Assembly: GCA_900313675.1 (NCBI GenBank)
Contig: OMSO01000001.1
Span: forward strand, 119,727 to 183,726
From: an uncultured Fibrobacter sp.
Lineage (GTDB): Bacteria; Fibrobacterota; Fibrobacteria; Fibrobacterales; Fibrobacteraceae
Length of the DNA stretch: 64,000 nucleotides
Direction: 5' to 3'
Notes under the pieces: generated by a model
Databases searched by the model: none
The model's input: only the letters and a program-made list of their open reading frames with translations
What the model was told of the DNA's origin: nothing
Translations under genes and position numbers: made by a program
Shown here: piece after piece, positions 33,925-44,031 of the stretch
Numbering within the stretch: position 1 is the stretch's first letter
How the letters are laid out: every line of letters begins with the position of its first letter

Positions 33925-34875
33925 ATGAAACCACTTTGTCGCTACATAATTTTTGCCGCGGCCCTTTTAGGCATGGCCGGTTGCGCCTCTGCGCCCCCAT
34001 CCCACGACGAGGAACGCGCCAGGGCACGGGCTGGATACAGCGCGCTAGACTCCGAAACCAGCCCTGCGGCAAGCACCCCGTCTGTAACCTCGGCCCTTAC
34101 CGCCGCTTACCCCGGAGTTTCTCGCCCCATACTGATGGCACTACCCGCCGCCTCGGGTAAAGGGTCCTCCCCCATGGAGGTCGTTTCCAACAATCCCTTT
34201 GCCAAGGCCGTCATGGAAGGTATTAACGAGTACCTTACCGAAAAGGGCTACGAGGTGCGTTCCCTGGAAGGTTCCGAAGACCTGTCCAACCTAATCCAGA
34301 TGCAGGGCGATATTTCTGGCAATGGCGACGACATGTCCTACATTGCAGGGCTTGCCCTCGGCGCCGACGTCTATATTAAGTTCTCCGGCTCCATCAAGAA
34401 CGACATGGTGAACGTCGAACTTTCCGCCTATGAAACCTCCACAGCCAGGCAGCTCGGCTCCAAGACCGGTATGGTCCAGAACCACGGGAACAGCAAGGAC
34501 AAACAGCGTTACCTGGTAATTTCTGCCGCCAAAAAGGCGCTCCCCGCCCTAGAAAAGACAATCCTCTCTTACTGGAACGAAGACGCCAAGAAAGGCGTCC
34601 AGTATAAGGTGGTCCTCCGGATTGGCGAACGGTTCCAGGGTTCGGGACTGGAAGACCTGCAAGACCTGAGCATATCTTCCCTGAGAAGCGCATTCAAGTC
34701 GGTTCGAGTCAATAACGCAACCGAAAGGACCATAGATATCATCGTCTATGCAGACCCCGAAGTTTATCCGGACGCCTACGCCGTCTATTCGGCCATCAAA
34801 AGCGCCGTTTCCTCTTCTGCCCAGGCAAAGAAGAACAACATCGTCAACAAGCTTATCATTCTGGAACTGAACTAA
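33925..34875 (+). CDS. Lipoprotein, first gene of an envelope operon
   Basis: 316 residues. Signal peptide with lipobox LGMAGC (Cys20). After a low-complexity linker, ILMALPAASGKGSSPMEVVSNNPFAKAVMEGINEYLTEKGYEVRSLEG and ALGADVYIKFSGSIKND suggest an alpha/beta fold like FlgO or CsgG-type lipoproteins, in which GAD-x-x-(I/V) is typical. A TATATT box (33900s) and ribosome site AAGGAAG precede the ATG. It is followed after 13 bp by the LPP20-like gene. Exact family not named. Confidence 0.7.
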   Translation: MKPLCRYIIFAAALLGMAGCASAPPSHDEERARARAGYSALDSETSPAASTPSVTSALTAAYPGVSRPILMALPAASGKGSSPMEVVSNNPFAKAVMEGINEYLTEKGYEVRSLEGSEDLSNLIQMQGDISGNGDDMSYIAGLALGADVYIKFSGSIKNDMVNVELSAYETSTARQLGSKTGMVQNHGNSKDKQRYLVISAAKKALPALEKTILSYWNEDAKKGVQYKVVLRIGERFQGSGLEDLQDLSISSLRSAFKSVRVNNATERTIDIIVYADPEVYPDAYAVYSAIKSAVSSSAQAKKNNIVNKLIILELN

Positions 34876-34888
34876 CCCGGCATTCCCC

Positions 34889-36097
34889 ATGTTTCCGAAA
34901 GTCCTCCTCATTTTCTTCGTTTTTGCCATAGCCGTTTCGGCCAAGGTTATTTCCTGGACCGGCTATTCCGAAGAATCCCAGGAGGCGGCTACGGAGGCGG
35001 CACGTGCGGGGGTAGCCAAACAGATTTCTGTACATATTGACGCCTCCACAAGCGTAACCCACAGCGAAACAACCCCCGACAACGGCAACTCCGAAATCGA
35101 AAAGAAAATCAAAAGCCAGAATTTTTCCAGATCAGACTTGCTTCTAAACGGCATCCGCATTCAGGTTCTACCCAAGGACGGCAAGCGTTTCGGAGCCACC
35201 GCCACCCTGGACCTGGACGAACTTCTTTCCAAGTACAGGTTCAAGCTGGAAACCCTCCAGCGCACAATCAACGAAACGGAAACCAAGGCAAGGCAGGCCC
35301 TTGCAGAACAGCGTTTTATCGAAACGGACCGACAGCTCGCCACAATCCCAGGAATCGTAAAATCCCAGGAGCCCATCCTGGAGGAAATGTCCTTATACAC
35401 TCCTCTGGACAACTCCATGCGGCTCAAGACGGAATCCGCCGCCATACAGCAGGCACTGACGCTAGCCCTACGGCAGCTCCAGATTTCCGTTTCGAAGGAG
35501 GGCAACCCGCAAGAACTCGGCCCGAAATCGAACCTTCTCCTAACCGTAACCGTAGCGGGCCCCAAGGGGTCTATCCCCAATTTTCCACTCCTTATCGAAA
35601 ACGGCGGAAAACCCCTTGCAAATGCAGCTACCGACGCCCAAGGTGCAGCCACCTTCCAAATTCCGGCAAGCAACCTGACCCGCGGTTCCGGCGAAGTCCT
35701 TATCCAACCGGCCATTTCTGCAAACCAGCGCAACCTCGCGGGCCTTATGGCAATCAAAGTTCCCTACCAGGTTTCTTCTCCTGTATGCCCGCTAAATCTC
35801 ACCTGCAACCAAGGGCCGTCGGCTTGCACCGCCGTAGCCGACCAGATTTCAAAACACTTCGGCCAGGTGGTGCAAGACAGGAGCGCCCAAACAGTCACCG
35901 TCCGTATCAAGTCTACTTCCGAACGCACTCTGAAGAACATCACCAGCTACAAGGTCCGCCTTTCCCTTTCTTCGGGAACCAGGGAATGCAAGTGGAGCGG
36001 AACTGGAGCCGGCAGGACAAAGGACGAAGCCCAGACCAACGCCCTAAAAAAGATGGACCTGGGCAGCTGTATCGAAACTCTTGAGGTTTGCCCATGA
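34889..36097 (+). CDS. LPP20-like secreted protein
   Basis: 402 residues; signal peptide MFPKVLLIFFVFAIAVSA. The first mature segment (ISWTGYSEESQEAATEAARAGVAKQISVHIDASTSV) has the A-x-x-A-A-R-x-x-(V/I)-A-x-Q-I pattern of LPP20-type proteins. A coiled coil (residues about 120-150) follows, then a beta-sandwich-like region (LLLTVTVAGPKGSIPNFPLLIENGGKPLANAATDAQGAATF) resembling an Ig/big domain, and a C-terminal domain with six cysteines that may form disulfides. Its stop overlaps the next start as ATGA. Related modules occur in LpoB/FlgP-type envelope factors, but function is unknown. Confidence 0.7.
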   Translation: MFPKVLLIFFVFAIAVSAKVISWTGYSEESQEAATEAARAGVAKQISVHIDASTSVTHSETTPDNGNSEIEKKIKSQNFSRSDLLLNGIRIQVLPKDGKRFGATATLDLDELLSKYRFKLETLQRTINETETKARQALAEQRFIETDRQLATIPGIVKSQEPILEEMSLYTPLDNSMRLKTESAAIQQALTLALRQLQISVSKEGNPQELGPKSNLLLTVTVAGPKGSIPNFPLLIENGGKPLANAATDAQGAATFQIPASNLTRGSGEVLIQPAISANQRNLAGLMAIKVPYQVSSPVCPLNLTCNQGPSACTAVADQISKHFGQVVQDRSAQTVTVRIKSTSERTLKNITSYKVRLSLSSGTRECKWSGTGAGRTKDEAQTNALKKMDLGSCIETLEVCP

Positions 36098-37692
36098 AAT
36101 GGATAAGCCAAAAGATTTTCCAGTTTATGGGGACCGTCGTTCTCTGCCTCCCAATCTCTTCGATGGCAGAACCTTCCATTCTTCTTTCGACCATTTCAAA
36201 AGAAGAAATCCAGTCAAAATTAAAGCAGTTGCAAACTTACAGGGACCGAGATGATTTGGATTACGGAACACGCCAAAAGCTCACTGACCTGTGGAGCGAG
36301 GCCCAAGAAATCCAGGAAATGAACGACCGCTGTAGCGAGATTTCCCTATCCGAAGAACTGGACAGCGACTGCGATTCTTTTTACAGGGTAACTCTCCCCG
36401 AATTCGAAAACCATTACCAGGAACTTACCGGAGAAATCCGCCTTAGCGGGACAAGGCTTGTCGCCAGCATCAAGGACAAGCGAGAAGCCATAGAAACTTG
36501 CTACAAGGCCATGCCATTGCACGGTTGGAGCCCGGAGCAATGGCTAAAAATGGAGGGCCAGGCTTCGCCGGAGCCTCTCTCCGATGGCGTAGAAGTCGCC
36601 TATTACTTTGAAGTCGATAAGGACCCTCAGAAGTCCGGAGCCTGGAACCAGCAGGTGTCCTTGTGGTACGAAGCCTGCCAAGAGGTCTTGTTCCGCAACA
36701 ATGACAGGAACCAGCTTGCCCCCCTGTTCATAGATAAAATGAAAAGCAACTCAGAGGGAGAATACCTGGAATTCAAGCTCACGTCAAATAAAAAAGACTT
36801 CGACATATATCTAAAGAAGGGATTTTCTGCCACATACACGCTGAACGGCAAGGAGCTGTTCATATACAGCGTAGACGAAGACGTAAAATTGGGAACCCTT
36901 CTGCTCCAGACGCCCCACAGCAATTCTACCATGTACCTAGAGTTGCCTTCGGAGCGATACATCGGCAAACAGATTTATTCCGACCGAAAAATCAGGAAGG
37001 GGCTCGAAGGACATATCGTCTGGGGCAAATACAAAAAGCCAACCAAGGTTCAGACCTACAATTACAGCTATGAAGAAAACGAGCCGGCCTCAGACTACAC
37101 ATCCGACCAGAATACCAATATTAACGAAGGGCCCAAAGTGCGGGATTACGGCTTTTATTTTCAGTTCAATACCGGTTTTGTCATGAGTTTCTTGAGCGTC
37201 TCTCAGGAACTAAAACAGGAATTTGAAGGAACCATCAATCCAGACTCCACCGAAATGTTCACCTGGCCCATGACGGTCAAGTTGCGTTACTACGGCAGAG
37301 CTGGAGTTATCGGAATTGGTACCGGCGTAGCACTTTCATGGCTAGTATCAGAAAGAACCCGAGAAAAGGAAGCCTACAGCAACGAGTCTGAGCCGGAATA
37401 CAAACTGCTCGATTTTTACTTTGCCCCGGTGGCCATGGCAGAAATGGCATTCGGAAGAGACGTCGAATTTGGCGCCAGGGGGCATTTCTTTTTCCACCCG
37501 GATAGACCCACCCTCATGCTGGGCGGCTATATCTCGCTAGGGGACGTCATGAACCTGGATATCGGCTGGGTCAGCATCGCCCACCGAAAATGGACCAACG
37601 CCTATCAAAATTCCAACGGAGCCTATGTCGGCTTGACCGTTTCAATGCCAACCTACTCCCTTTATTCAACAGGCGAAGAGAAAAAGCATTAA
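36094..37692 (+). CDS. Envelope protein with C-terminal barrel-like domain
   Basis: 532 residues from ATG 36094 (ATGA overlap with the previous stop; a TTG at 36088 is less likely). Signal peptide to about residue 25 (VVLCLPISSMA). Residues 30-140 are helical and charged. Residues 170-300 look beta-rich (SATYTLNGKELFIYSVDEDVKLGTLLLQT). The last 180 residues alternate aromatic/polar and glycine in barrel-like strands (YGFYFQFNTGFVMSFL, VKLRYYGRAGVIGIGTGVALSWL, VEFGARGHFFFHP, TLMLGGYISLGDVMNLDIGWVSI). Likely the outer-membrane component that works with the two preceding lipoprotein or periplasmic proteins. Confidence 0.68.
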   Translation: MKWISQKIFQFMGTVVLCLPISSMAEPSILLSTISKEEIQSKLKQLQTYRDRDDLDYGTRQKLTDLWSEAQEIQEMNDRCSEISLSEELDSDCDSFYRVTLPEFENHYQELTGEIRLSGTRLVASIKDKREAIETCYKAMPLHGWSPEQWLKMEGQASPEPLSDGVEVAYYFEVDKDPQKSGAWNQQVSLWYEACQEVLFRNNDRNQLAPLFIDKMKSNSEGEYLEFKLTSNKKDFDIYLKKGFSATYTLNGKELFIYSVDEDVKLGTLLLQTPHSNSTMYLELPSERYIGKQIYSDRKIRKGLEGHIVWGKYKKPTKVQTYNYSYEENEPASDYTSDQNTNINEGPKVRDYGFYFQFNTGFVMSFLSVSQELKQEFEGTINPDSTEMFTWPMTVKLRYYGRAGVIGIGTGVALSWLVSERTREKEAYSNESEPEYKLLDFYFAPVAMAEMAFGRDVEFGARGHFFFHPDRPTLMLGGYISLGDVMNLDIGWVSIAHRKWTNAYQNSNGAYVGLTVSMPTYSLYSTGEEKKH

Positions 37693-39344
37693 GCCTCGAT
37701 ATACTTTTCCATAAAATCCTTCACCGGAAGCGGCTTGGAATAGTAATACCCCTGCAGGCTCTTGATCTTGAAACGGAGCAAGTAATCCCGCATTTCGGCA
37801 GTCTCAATACCTTCTGCCGTCACCGACGAGGAGAAGGAATTGGCCAGTTCCGAAATGAACCGCACCGTGTTCTGGTCCGAAGAATCCTTCTCTATGTTTA
37901 TGACAAAGCTCCGATCAATCTTCACCGTAGATACGGGCAGTTCCCGCAAGATTCCGAGGGAACTGAACCCCGTGCCGAAATCGTCCAGAGCCACCTTGAC
38001 GCCATGCTCCCGAAGGGCCGTAAATATCTCCTTCAAGAGCGAAATGTCTAGCATACGGCAGCGCTCCGTAACTTCAAGGCAGAGATTCTGGGGCGGATAC
38101 CCCGTCTCCTTGAGAATGGCCAGTACGTCTTCTACAAAATCACGATTTTCCAGCTGGGTATAGGACAGGTTCACGTTCACCACGAATCCCGGATAACGCC
38201 TAAGGAACCTCTTCGCATCTTTCAGCGCCGTGCGCAAAATCCACCGGCCAAGTTCCGGGAAAAGATTGTCACGCTCCAGCACCTCCACGAATTCTAGCGG
38301 AGACACGATTCCATATTCGTCATTTTTCCAGCGGATCAGGGATTCCGCTCCGGTAATCATCTCGGTTTCTGCATCTACGATAGGCTGGTAACAGAGGAAA
38401 AATCCCTCGCAGTTGTTCACGATACTATTGCGGATAACATTCAGGCGCTCAATGGCAAAACGTTTGTCTTCGCTGACGCTATTCTTGAGCACATAGAGTT
38501 CGCCCAGATGGTTAATCTTGGACTCATAATAGGCGAAACGGAGACACGAATAAACCGTTTCTACGGACACGTCGAATCGTTCCAGGTTGATGGCGCCCGC
38601 CACAAAAGAAAGCACCACATGCTGGCCGTCCACTATCAGGTCGTGAATGCAATTATACTGTATTCGCTTGTAAAGGTTCTTGAGGTCTTCGGAGGTGGCG
38701 TTCTTGCATACGATGGCAAACTTGGTACCGTCCATGCGGTACCACTCTCCCATATCAAAAGCTTCCACCCTGATCATCTTGGCGAATTCCTGCAGCACCC
38801 GGTTCCCGAAGGTGTAGCCGTAAATTTCATTCAGGTGCGAAAAATCCAAAAGCCCCAGCATCATAATCTGGATTTTCTCGCCCTTCCAGGTCGAAGAACG
38901 CAAATCGTCCATAAAGCCGTAAAGGCTCCGGGAATTGGACACATCGTCGAAATAGCTCAGGGCATCGTTATTCCTGATTGTTCCGCCAAAGAATTCGGGT
39001 GTTCCGTTCTCGTCCCTAACGAGCACTCCCCGGCAGGTACACACGATGTAGCGACCGTTCTTGGTTTTGATACGATACTGCTCATGATGATTACTCGCAT
39101 TCCGGTCATAGACATTTTTCACGCTTTCCTTGAATGCAGGCAAGTCTTCCGGATGTATATTCCTCATCCAAACAAGGAGCGCGTCCTTCATGTATTCAGA
39201 AGGCAAGCCGAAATAATCAACGGCATCCTTGGACCACCTGGTTATCCCCGATTCGATATGGGTCACATAGGTGTAAGCACCGTTAGCCAATACAGAGAAG
39301 GCATCGAACAGGGAATCTATCCGCGCTTTTATACCATCGTTCAT
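37689..39344 (-). CDS. PAS-GGDEF-EAL cyclic-di-GMP phosphodiesterase
   Basis: 551 residues. A PAS domain (residues about 20-125) is followed by a degenerate GGDEF domain (RMDGTKF in place of GGDEF), which should not make c-di-GMP. The EAL domain keeps its catalytic set: ESLIRW near 331, the Asn in NVNLSYTQL, EVTER, DDFGTGFSS near 453, KIDRSF, EGIET and QGYYYSKPLP. It should therefore hydrolyse c-di-GMP. It is coupled to the upstream diguanylate cyclase by an ATGA overlap and ends tail-to-tail with the 36094 gene, sharing TTAA. Confidence 0.92.
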   Translation of the reverse strand: MNDGIKARIDSLFDAFSVLANGAYTYVTHIESGITRWSKDAVDYFGLPSEYMKDALLVWMRNIHPEDLPAFKESVKNVYDRNASNHHEQYRIKTKNGRYIVCTCRGVLVRDENGTPEFFGGTIRNNDALSYFDDVSNSRSLYGFMDDLRSSTWKGEKIQIMMLGLLDFSHLNEIYGYTFGNRVLQEFAKMIRVEAFDMGEWYRMDGTKFAIVCKNATSEDLKNLYKRIQYNCIHDLIVDGQHVVLSFVAGAINLERFDVSVETVYSCLRFAYYESKINHLGELYVLKNSVSEDKRFAIERLNVIRNSIVNNCEGFFLCYQPIVDAETEMITGAESLIRWKNDEYGIVSPLEFVEVLERDNLFPELGRWILRTALKDAKRFLRRYPGFVVNVNLSYTQLENRDFVEDVLAILKETGYPPQNLCLEVTERCRMLDISLLKEIFTALREHGVKVALDDFGTGFSSLGILRELPVSTVKIDRSFVINIEKDSSDQNTVRFISELANSFSSSVTAEGIETAEMRDYLLRFKIKSLQGYYYSKPLPVKDFMEKYIEA

Positions 39345-41194
39345 CTTTCGCCTCCTTGCGCATAGAACACCTGGTTTCGTCCATTTTCCTTGGCCTTGTA
39401 AAGGGCCTGGTCCACACGGACATAGGCCGAGTCGGCAGATTCGCCCTCCTGGATTTTCACCACGCCAACGCTTACGCTACGGTGACCCGCCTTTTCGAAC
39501 TCCATTTCATTGAAGGCCTTGCGAACTTTTTCTGCAAAATCAAGAGCCTTTTCAATAGGCGTCTCACGCAAAAGCACCATAAATTCTTCGCCGCCCCAAC
39601 GACCAATAGGCGATTTCACCGTTAAAATCGATTCCCGCAGTCCACGGCTGGTTTCATCAAAATCATCGTCGTCTTCCATCACCCTGTAATCCGACGAGTC
39701 TATTCCCGAAAGCCCCGTTTCATCCACCGTCTTTTTCAAGACGTTGGAGATGCCGATAATGACGTTGTCCCCTTCCTTGTGACCGTAGGTATCGTTAATC
39801 TTCTTGAATTCGTCAATATCCATCATCACAAGGCACGCAGGCGTTTTCTCCGCTATGCATTCCTTGATACAGCGCTGGATTTCACCACGGTTGAACAGGT
39901 GCGAAAGGGGGTCCGTAATGGCCATCAGGGACAGCTTCGCATTTGCCTGCGCCAGTTCCTGAGTGGCCGCATCGATAAAGGTGGCAAGGCGGTTAATCAT
40001 GGAAACCTGGCCCGAGAACGAATCTTCTGCCATATCAAACTTGTGACTATCGTCGCCATCGCCTTCACGCATGGCGGCAATCACCAGCGTCACGTTGTGC
40101 TGGTTTACAAAACCGTTAGTCCTCAAAAATTCGCCGGCGGTGTAAAAGCCCGATGTAGGGGCGATACTCTGGAACGGAAGGGTCTCGTTACTGATTTCTT
40201 CTTTTCCCCAAAAAGAACGACGGGCCGCACAGGAAAAGACCTTGATGATATCGGGCTTGAACTCCCCTATTTTTTTTCCGTCCTTACGAATACAGTCCAG
40301 GATTGTCCAGGGGTCGCCATAGGCAAGGCGGGCCTTGACATTCTCGTCAATGTCCGAGGTCATGACCAGAGTGCCGTCTTCGTTGCAATGGACAGGGGCC
40401 CGGAGAATATCTATGCCGTTGTGCTTGTAAAAGAAGGGGAATTCCAGCGTATTGGCGAAAAAATGTTCGTCATTCAAGATTTTCAAATAGCGGTAATAAA
40501 TTTCGTAAGCGGGCTTGCTGTCCAGTTCAAACAGGAGGGCATTTTGAGCCTTTGTTACCAGGAACTCCCTGCCGAGGGGTTTCCAGCCAGCGATATGCGT
40601 GGTGTAGATATGTAAGTCTTCGCCTCCTATCAAAAGGACAAGGATTCCCCGTTCCGAATACCCCCCTACATTCGAAAAGACGCAGGCATCGTTCTTGGAC
40701 AGGTCCGGGTTAAAGGCACCTCCCCCAAAAATGGCTATCGATTCATCTACATCGTGCAGTGCATCGCAAAGAGGCGACAGGGACATGCCGCGAATAGTCA
40801 GTTGCAGTTCCACCCCCTTGACCCAGGGGTTTTCCCGGACTTCCCGCTTGATATTTTCCACCACGTCCAGCGCTGTTTCGCCATTCAGGGTGTACTGCAA
40901 CAGTTTGACCTTCGTAGAGGGCTTTTCCAAAATGGTACAGACAATGGATATGGTAGCAGAGGAAAGCCTCCCTTCTACGATGTTTCCGTTGGTGGAACAA
41001 CCCATACAGATGGCGTGGGGGATGGTCCTTGTGATGACATTGCTGACCAGTTCCATCTGCCCCCGGTCCAGGGAATCGGAATATATCTGGAAAACAACAT
41101 TAGAACAGCTCTTTGACTTGTACCAAAGGCGAACCTTTTCGAGATCCCGAGTCAGGGACGTGATACTGTGGTAATCAAACTGGAACTGTTTCAT
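39341..41194 (-). CDS. FIST sensor domain diguanylate cyclase
   Basis: 617 residues from ATG 41194 (a TTG 18 nt upstream is not preferred). Residues about 1-370 are FIST N and C domains (TIPHAICMGCSTNGNI, VFSCAARRSFWGKEE, GFYTAGEFL), thought to sense small ligands. A short coiled coil leads into an active GGDEF domain: DPLSHLFNRGEIQ, DIDEFKKINDTYGHKEGD, and RWGGEEF near residue 532. Between the latter two lies an unusual acidic insertion of about 35 residues (SSDYRVMEDDDDFDETSRG). It makes c-di-GMP, and the next gene degrades it. Confidence 0.92.
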   Translation of the reverse strand: MKQFQFDYHSITSLTRDLEKVRLWYKSKSCSNVVFQIYSDSLDRGQMELVSNVITRTIPHAICMGCSTNGNIVEGRLSSATISIVCTILEKPSTKVKLLQYTLNGETALDVVENIKREVRENPWVKGVELQLTIRGMSLSPLCDALHDVDESIAIFGGGAFNPDLSKNDACVFSNVGGYSERGILVLLIGGEDLHIYTTHIAGWKPLGREFLVTKAQNALLFELDSKPAYEIYYRYLKILNDEHFFANTLEFPFFYKHNGIDILRAPVHCNEDGTLVMTSDIDENVKARLAYGDPWTILDCIRKDGKKIGEFKPDIIKVFSCAARRSFWGKEEISNETLPFQSIAPTSGFYTAGEFLRTNGFVNQHNVTLVIAAMREGDGDDSHKFDMAEDSFSGQVSMINRLATFIDAATQELAQANAKLSLMAITDPLSHLFNRGEIQRCIKECIAEKTPACLVMMDIDEFKKINDTYGHKEGDNVIIGISNVLKKTVDETGLSGIDSSDYRVMEDDDDFDETSRGLRESILTVKSPIGRWGGEEFMVLLRETPIEKALDFAEKVRKAFNEMEFEKAGHRSVSVGVVKIQEGESADSAYVRVDQALYKAKENGRNQVFYAQGGER

Positions 41195-41371
41195 CTCGCT
41201 ACCGCCGAGCAAGCTTTATATAGAAGATACCTTTAAAATCATTAGTTTACTCATAAAAAAACGGGTTCTTTGCTCCAACTTGGAATAATCTTCAAGAAAA
41301 CACACAGCCATTTTTCGGTATTTTTCTGCCATTTTGGTTGTTTCTAGCGAAAAACTTGGTATATTGGAAGT

Positions 41372-42958
41372 ATGAGCAAGTTTTTTAGTCTTATTTCAGC
41401 AATCCTGCTGTTCGTCTCCCTAGCAGCGGCAGATACCACCGCAGTGGCTACCGATTCCGCCAAAACCAGCTCCACAGACACTGTGGTTCTTGACACCGAC
41501 AGGGCCAAAGTTCCAGACATCCAGGAACTCAAGAAGAAACACGCCGTATGGATCAAGCTGGAAGGGGACGTGGAGCCATCCATGTACGACTTCTGCGCCA
41601 GGGCCATCGACGATGCCCTCAAGGAAAAGCCGGACTACATCGTCTTTGAAATCAACACCTTCGGAGGCCGCCTGGATGCCGCCTTCGACCTGGTGGACAC
41701 CATCATGGCAGTCAAGGGTCCCGAAACCATCGCCCTGGTGAAAAAGAAGGCCATCAGCGCAGGAAGCCTCATTGCTCTCGCCTGCAAGAAACTTTACATG
41801 CTTGAAGCCACCACCATCGGGGACTGTGCGCCCATTGTGCAGGGCGGCGACGGCACACCGCAAATCGTAGGCGAAAAAATCCAGTCGCCCCTGCGGGCAA
41901 AATTCAGGAACCTGGCCCAGCGCAACGGCTACCCGGAACTCTTGAGTTCCGCCTTCGTGACGCCCGAACTGGAAGTGCTCGAGCTCACCGCCAAGCTGGA
42001 CAAGGGCAAAAAGACGGAACGGGATACCACCCTCATTATCGAAGGGCAGAAGTACGCCGTGCTGGATAGTACAAACAAGGCCTTCTGGGGTGCTCCCAAG
42101 ATTCTCGTAAAAGAGGGCGAGCTCTTGACCATGACCGACCAGGAAGCCCTGGAACTGGGATTTTCCAAGGGGACATTCAAGGACCGTAACGAATTCGAGA
42201 CGAGCCTTGCCATCGAAAGCCGTAGCGAAGTAGAAACCACTCTCGGCGAAGACATCGCCTCGGCCATTGCGGCCATTGCGGGAATTCTCCTGATTCTCGG
42301 GTTCGGCGCCCTTTACATCGAATTCAAGACCCCCGGTTTCGGGCTTTTCGGAATCATCGGACTTATCCTTATCGGCATTGTGTTCCTGGGGCAGTTTGCG
42401 CCGCAACTGGACGGCTACATTCCGGCCATACTTCTTGTGGCCGGCGTGGTGCTGTTCCTGGTAGAAATTTTCGTGATGCCGGGAACGTTCCTGTTCGGCA
42501 TAGGCGGTATCATCTGCATGATTCTGGCCCTGGCACTGAGCTTTTCGCCGGAGGAAATTCCGGAGTTCGTCCCCGAAACCGTAGAGACCACCTTCGACGC
42601 CACTCCCTGGCTGTTCGGGCTGTTCTATATGCTAGCTTGTGCGGCTATTGCGCTGGTGTTCCCCATCGCCGCCAGCAAGTACCTGATACCGCTCTTGCCC
42701 GAAGGCTGGACTCCCATGCTCAAGACGGACCTGGAAACCGCCGCCTCCCCCACCGAAGCCGTGCAGGAAATTGCCGTAGGTGCCATTGGCGAAGCAAAGA
42801 CATTCTTACGCCCCGTAGGCCAGGCGAGCTTTACCATGCCCGACGGCAGCACCAAGCTCTTTGACGTTCAGACCCACGGCGAAATCATCGAGGCCGGCAC
42901 AAAAGTAAAGGTGGAATCCGTGCAAGAAGGGCATATTTGGGTGGTGCTGGACAATTAA
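41372..42958 (+). CDS. NfeD-type membrane serine protease
   Basis: 528 residues: signal peptide, a ClpP-class protease domain (IVFEINTFGGRLDAAFDLVDTI, then KKKAISAGSLIALACKKLYM with the likely catalytic Ser), several membrane helices (residues about 300-440), and a C-terminal soluble OB-fold (AIGEAKTFLRPVGQASF, VESVQEGHIWVVL). This is the long form of NfeD. It lies 57 bp upstream of the flotillin-like gene, the classical NfeD-flotillin pairing; together they are thought to organise membrane microdomains. TATATT (41360-41365) lies 6 nt before the ATG. Confidence 0.92.
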   Translation: MSKFFSLISAILLFVSLAAADTTAVATDSAKTSSTDTVVLDTDRAKVPDIQELKKKHAVWIKLEGDVEPSMYDFCARAIDDALKEKPDYIVFEINTFGGRLDAAFDLVDTIMAVKGPETIALVKKKAISAGSLIALACKKLYMLEATTIGDCAPIVQGGDGTPQIVGEKIQSPLRAKFRNLAQRNGYPELLSSAFVTPELEVLELTAKLDKGKKTERDTTLIIEGQKYAVLDSTNKAFWGAPKILVKEGELLTMTDQEALELGFSKGTFKDRNEFETSLAIESRSEVETTLGEDIASAIAAIAGILLILGFGALYIEFKTPGFGLFGIIGLILIGIVFLGQFAPQLDGYIPAILLVAGVVLFLVEIFVMPGTFLFGIGGIICMILALALSFSPEEIPEFVPETVETTFDATPWLFGLFYMLACAAIALVFPIAASKYLIPLLPEGWTPMLKTDLETAASPTEAVQEIAVGAIGEAKTFLRPVGQASFTMPDGSTKLFDVQTHGEIIEAGTKVKVESVQEGHIWVVLDN

Positions 42959-43015
42959 GATTTCGGCATTCGATATACTGAATTAAATTTTAAAATAAAA
43001 TACCGGAGAAAAACA

Positions 43016-43990
43016 ATGGAAACTCTCTTAATCATCGGAATCATCATCGCGGCCATTGCCGTTATCATTCTTCTCGCCTTTATCGGCAAGTTCTTCAGTC
43101 TCTGGCTCCAGGCCTTGTTTTCCAAGGCAAACGTGAGCATTTTCCAGCTTATCGGTATGCGGCTCCGTAAGGTGCCTCCCCAGGTGATTGTGGAAGCCCG
43201 AATTCTCAGCTGCAAGGCAGGCCTCCCCGTCGATACGAACCTGCTGGAAGCCCATTACCTTAGCCGCGGTAACGTACTCCGCGTGATTCAGGCCCTCATT
43301 GCCGCCAACAAGGCGAACATCAAGCTGGACTTCAAGGAAGCCGCCGCCATCGACCTCGCCGGCCGTAACGTGCTGGAAGCCGTGCAGATGTCCGTGAACC
43401 CGAAGGTGATTACCACCCCGAAAGTCTCTGCAGTGGCTCTCGACGGTATCCAGCTGCATGCCATTACCCGTATTACCGTGCGCGCCAGCATCCAGAAGCT
43501 GGTGGGTGGCGCCGGCGAAGAGACGGTTATCGCCCGCGTCGGCGAAGGCATCGTGTCTTCCATCGGTTCTGCGATAAGCCACAAGGAAGTGCTGGAAAAC
43601 CCGAACATGATTTCCAAGAAGGTGCTGGCCTCCGGACTAGATGCAGGGACCGCTTTCGAAATTCTCTCCATCGACATCGCCGACGTGGACGTGGGCCAGA
43701 ACATCGGCGCCATCCTGGAAACCGACCGTGCCGAGGCAGACAAGAAGATTGCCCAGGCCAAGGCCGAAGAACGCCGCGCCATGGCGTACGCCGCCGAACA
43801 GGAAATGAAGGCGAAGGTTATGGAAATGAAGGCGAAACTGGTGGAAGCCGAAGCCCAAATCCCCATGGCCATGGCAACCGCACTCCGCGATGGCAAGCTG
43901 GGCGTGATGGACTACTACAACCTGAAGAACATCGAAGCCGACACCCAGATGAGGAAGGAAATAGGGACTGGCGGCGAAGCCGCCAAGTAG
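43016..43990 (+). CDS. floA: Flotillin-like protein FloA
   Basis: 324 residues. An N-terminal membrane hairpin ([29 protein letters not shown]) is followed by the FloA-specific core ([64 protein letters not shown]) and a coiled-coil C-terminus rich in Glu/Ala ([21 protein letters not shown]). FloA scaffolds membrane microdomains. Co-directional with the NfeD gene. Confidence 0.95.
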   Translation: METLLIIGIIIAAIAVIILLAFIGKFFSLWLQALFSKANVSIFQLIGMRLRKVPPQVIVEARILSCKAGLPVDTNLLEAHYLSRGNVLRVIQALIAANKANIKLDFKEAAAIDLAGRNVLEAVQMSVNPKVITTPKVSAVALDGIQLHAITRITVRASIQKLVGGAGEETVIARVGEGIVSSIGSAISHKEVLENPNMISKKVLASGLDAGTAFEILSIDIADVDVGQNIGAILETDRAEADKKIAQAKAEERRAMAYAAEQEMKAKVMEMKAKLVEAEAQIPMAMATALRDGKLGVMDYYNLKNIEADTQMRKEIGTGGEAAK

Positions 43991-43991
43991 T

Positions 43992-44026
43992 CATGAGTTA
44001 TGAGTTGTGAGTTTTGAGTCATGAGG
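43992..44026. repeat. 7-bp tandem repeat array before the four-helix-bundle gene
   Basis: Heptads CATGAGT, TATGAGT, TGTGAGT, TTTGAGT, CATGAGG begin directly after the floA stop. The inverted counterpart (ACTCATA...) lies at 44383-44410, on the other side of the four-helix-bundle gene. Confidence 0.8.
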
Positions 44027-44031
44027 TAAAT

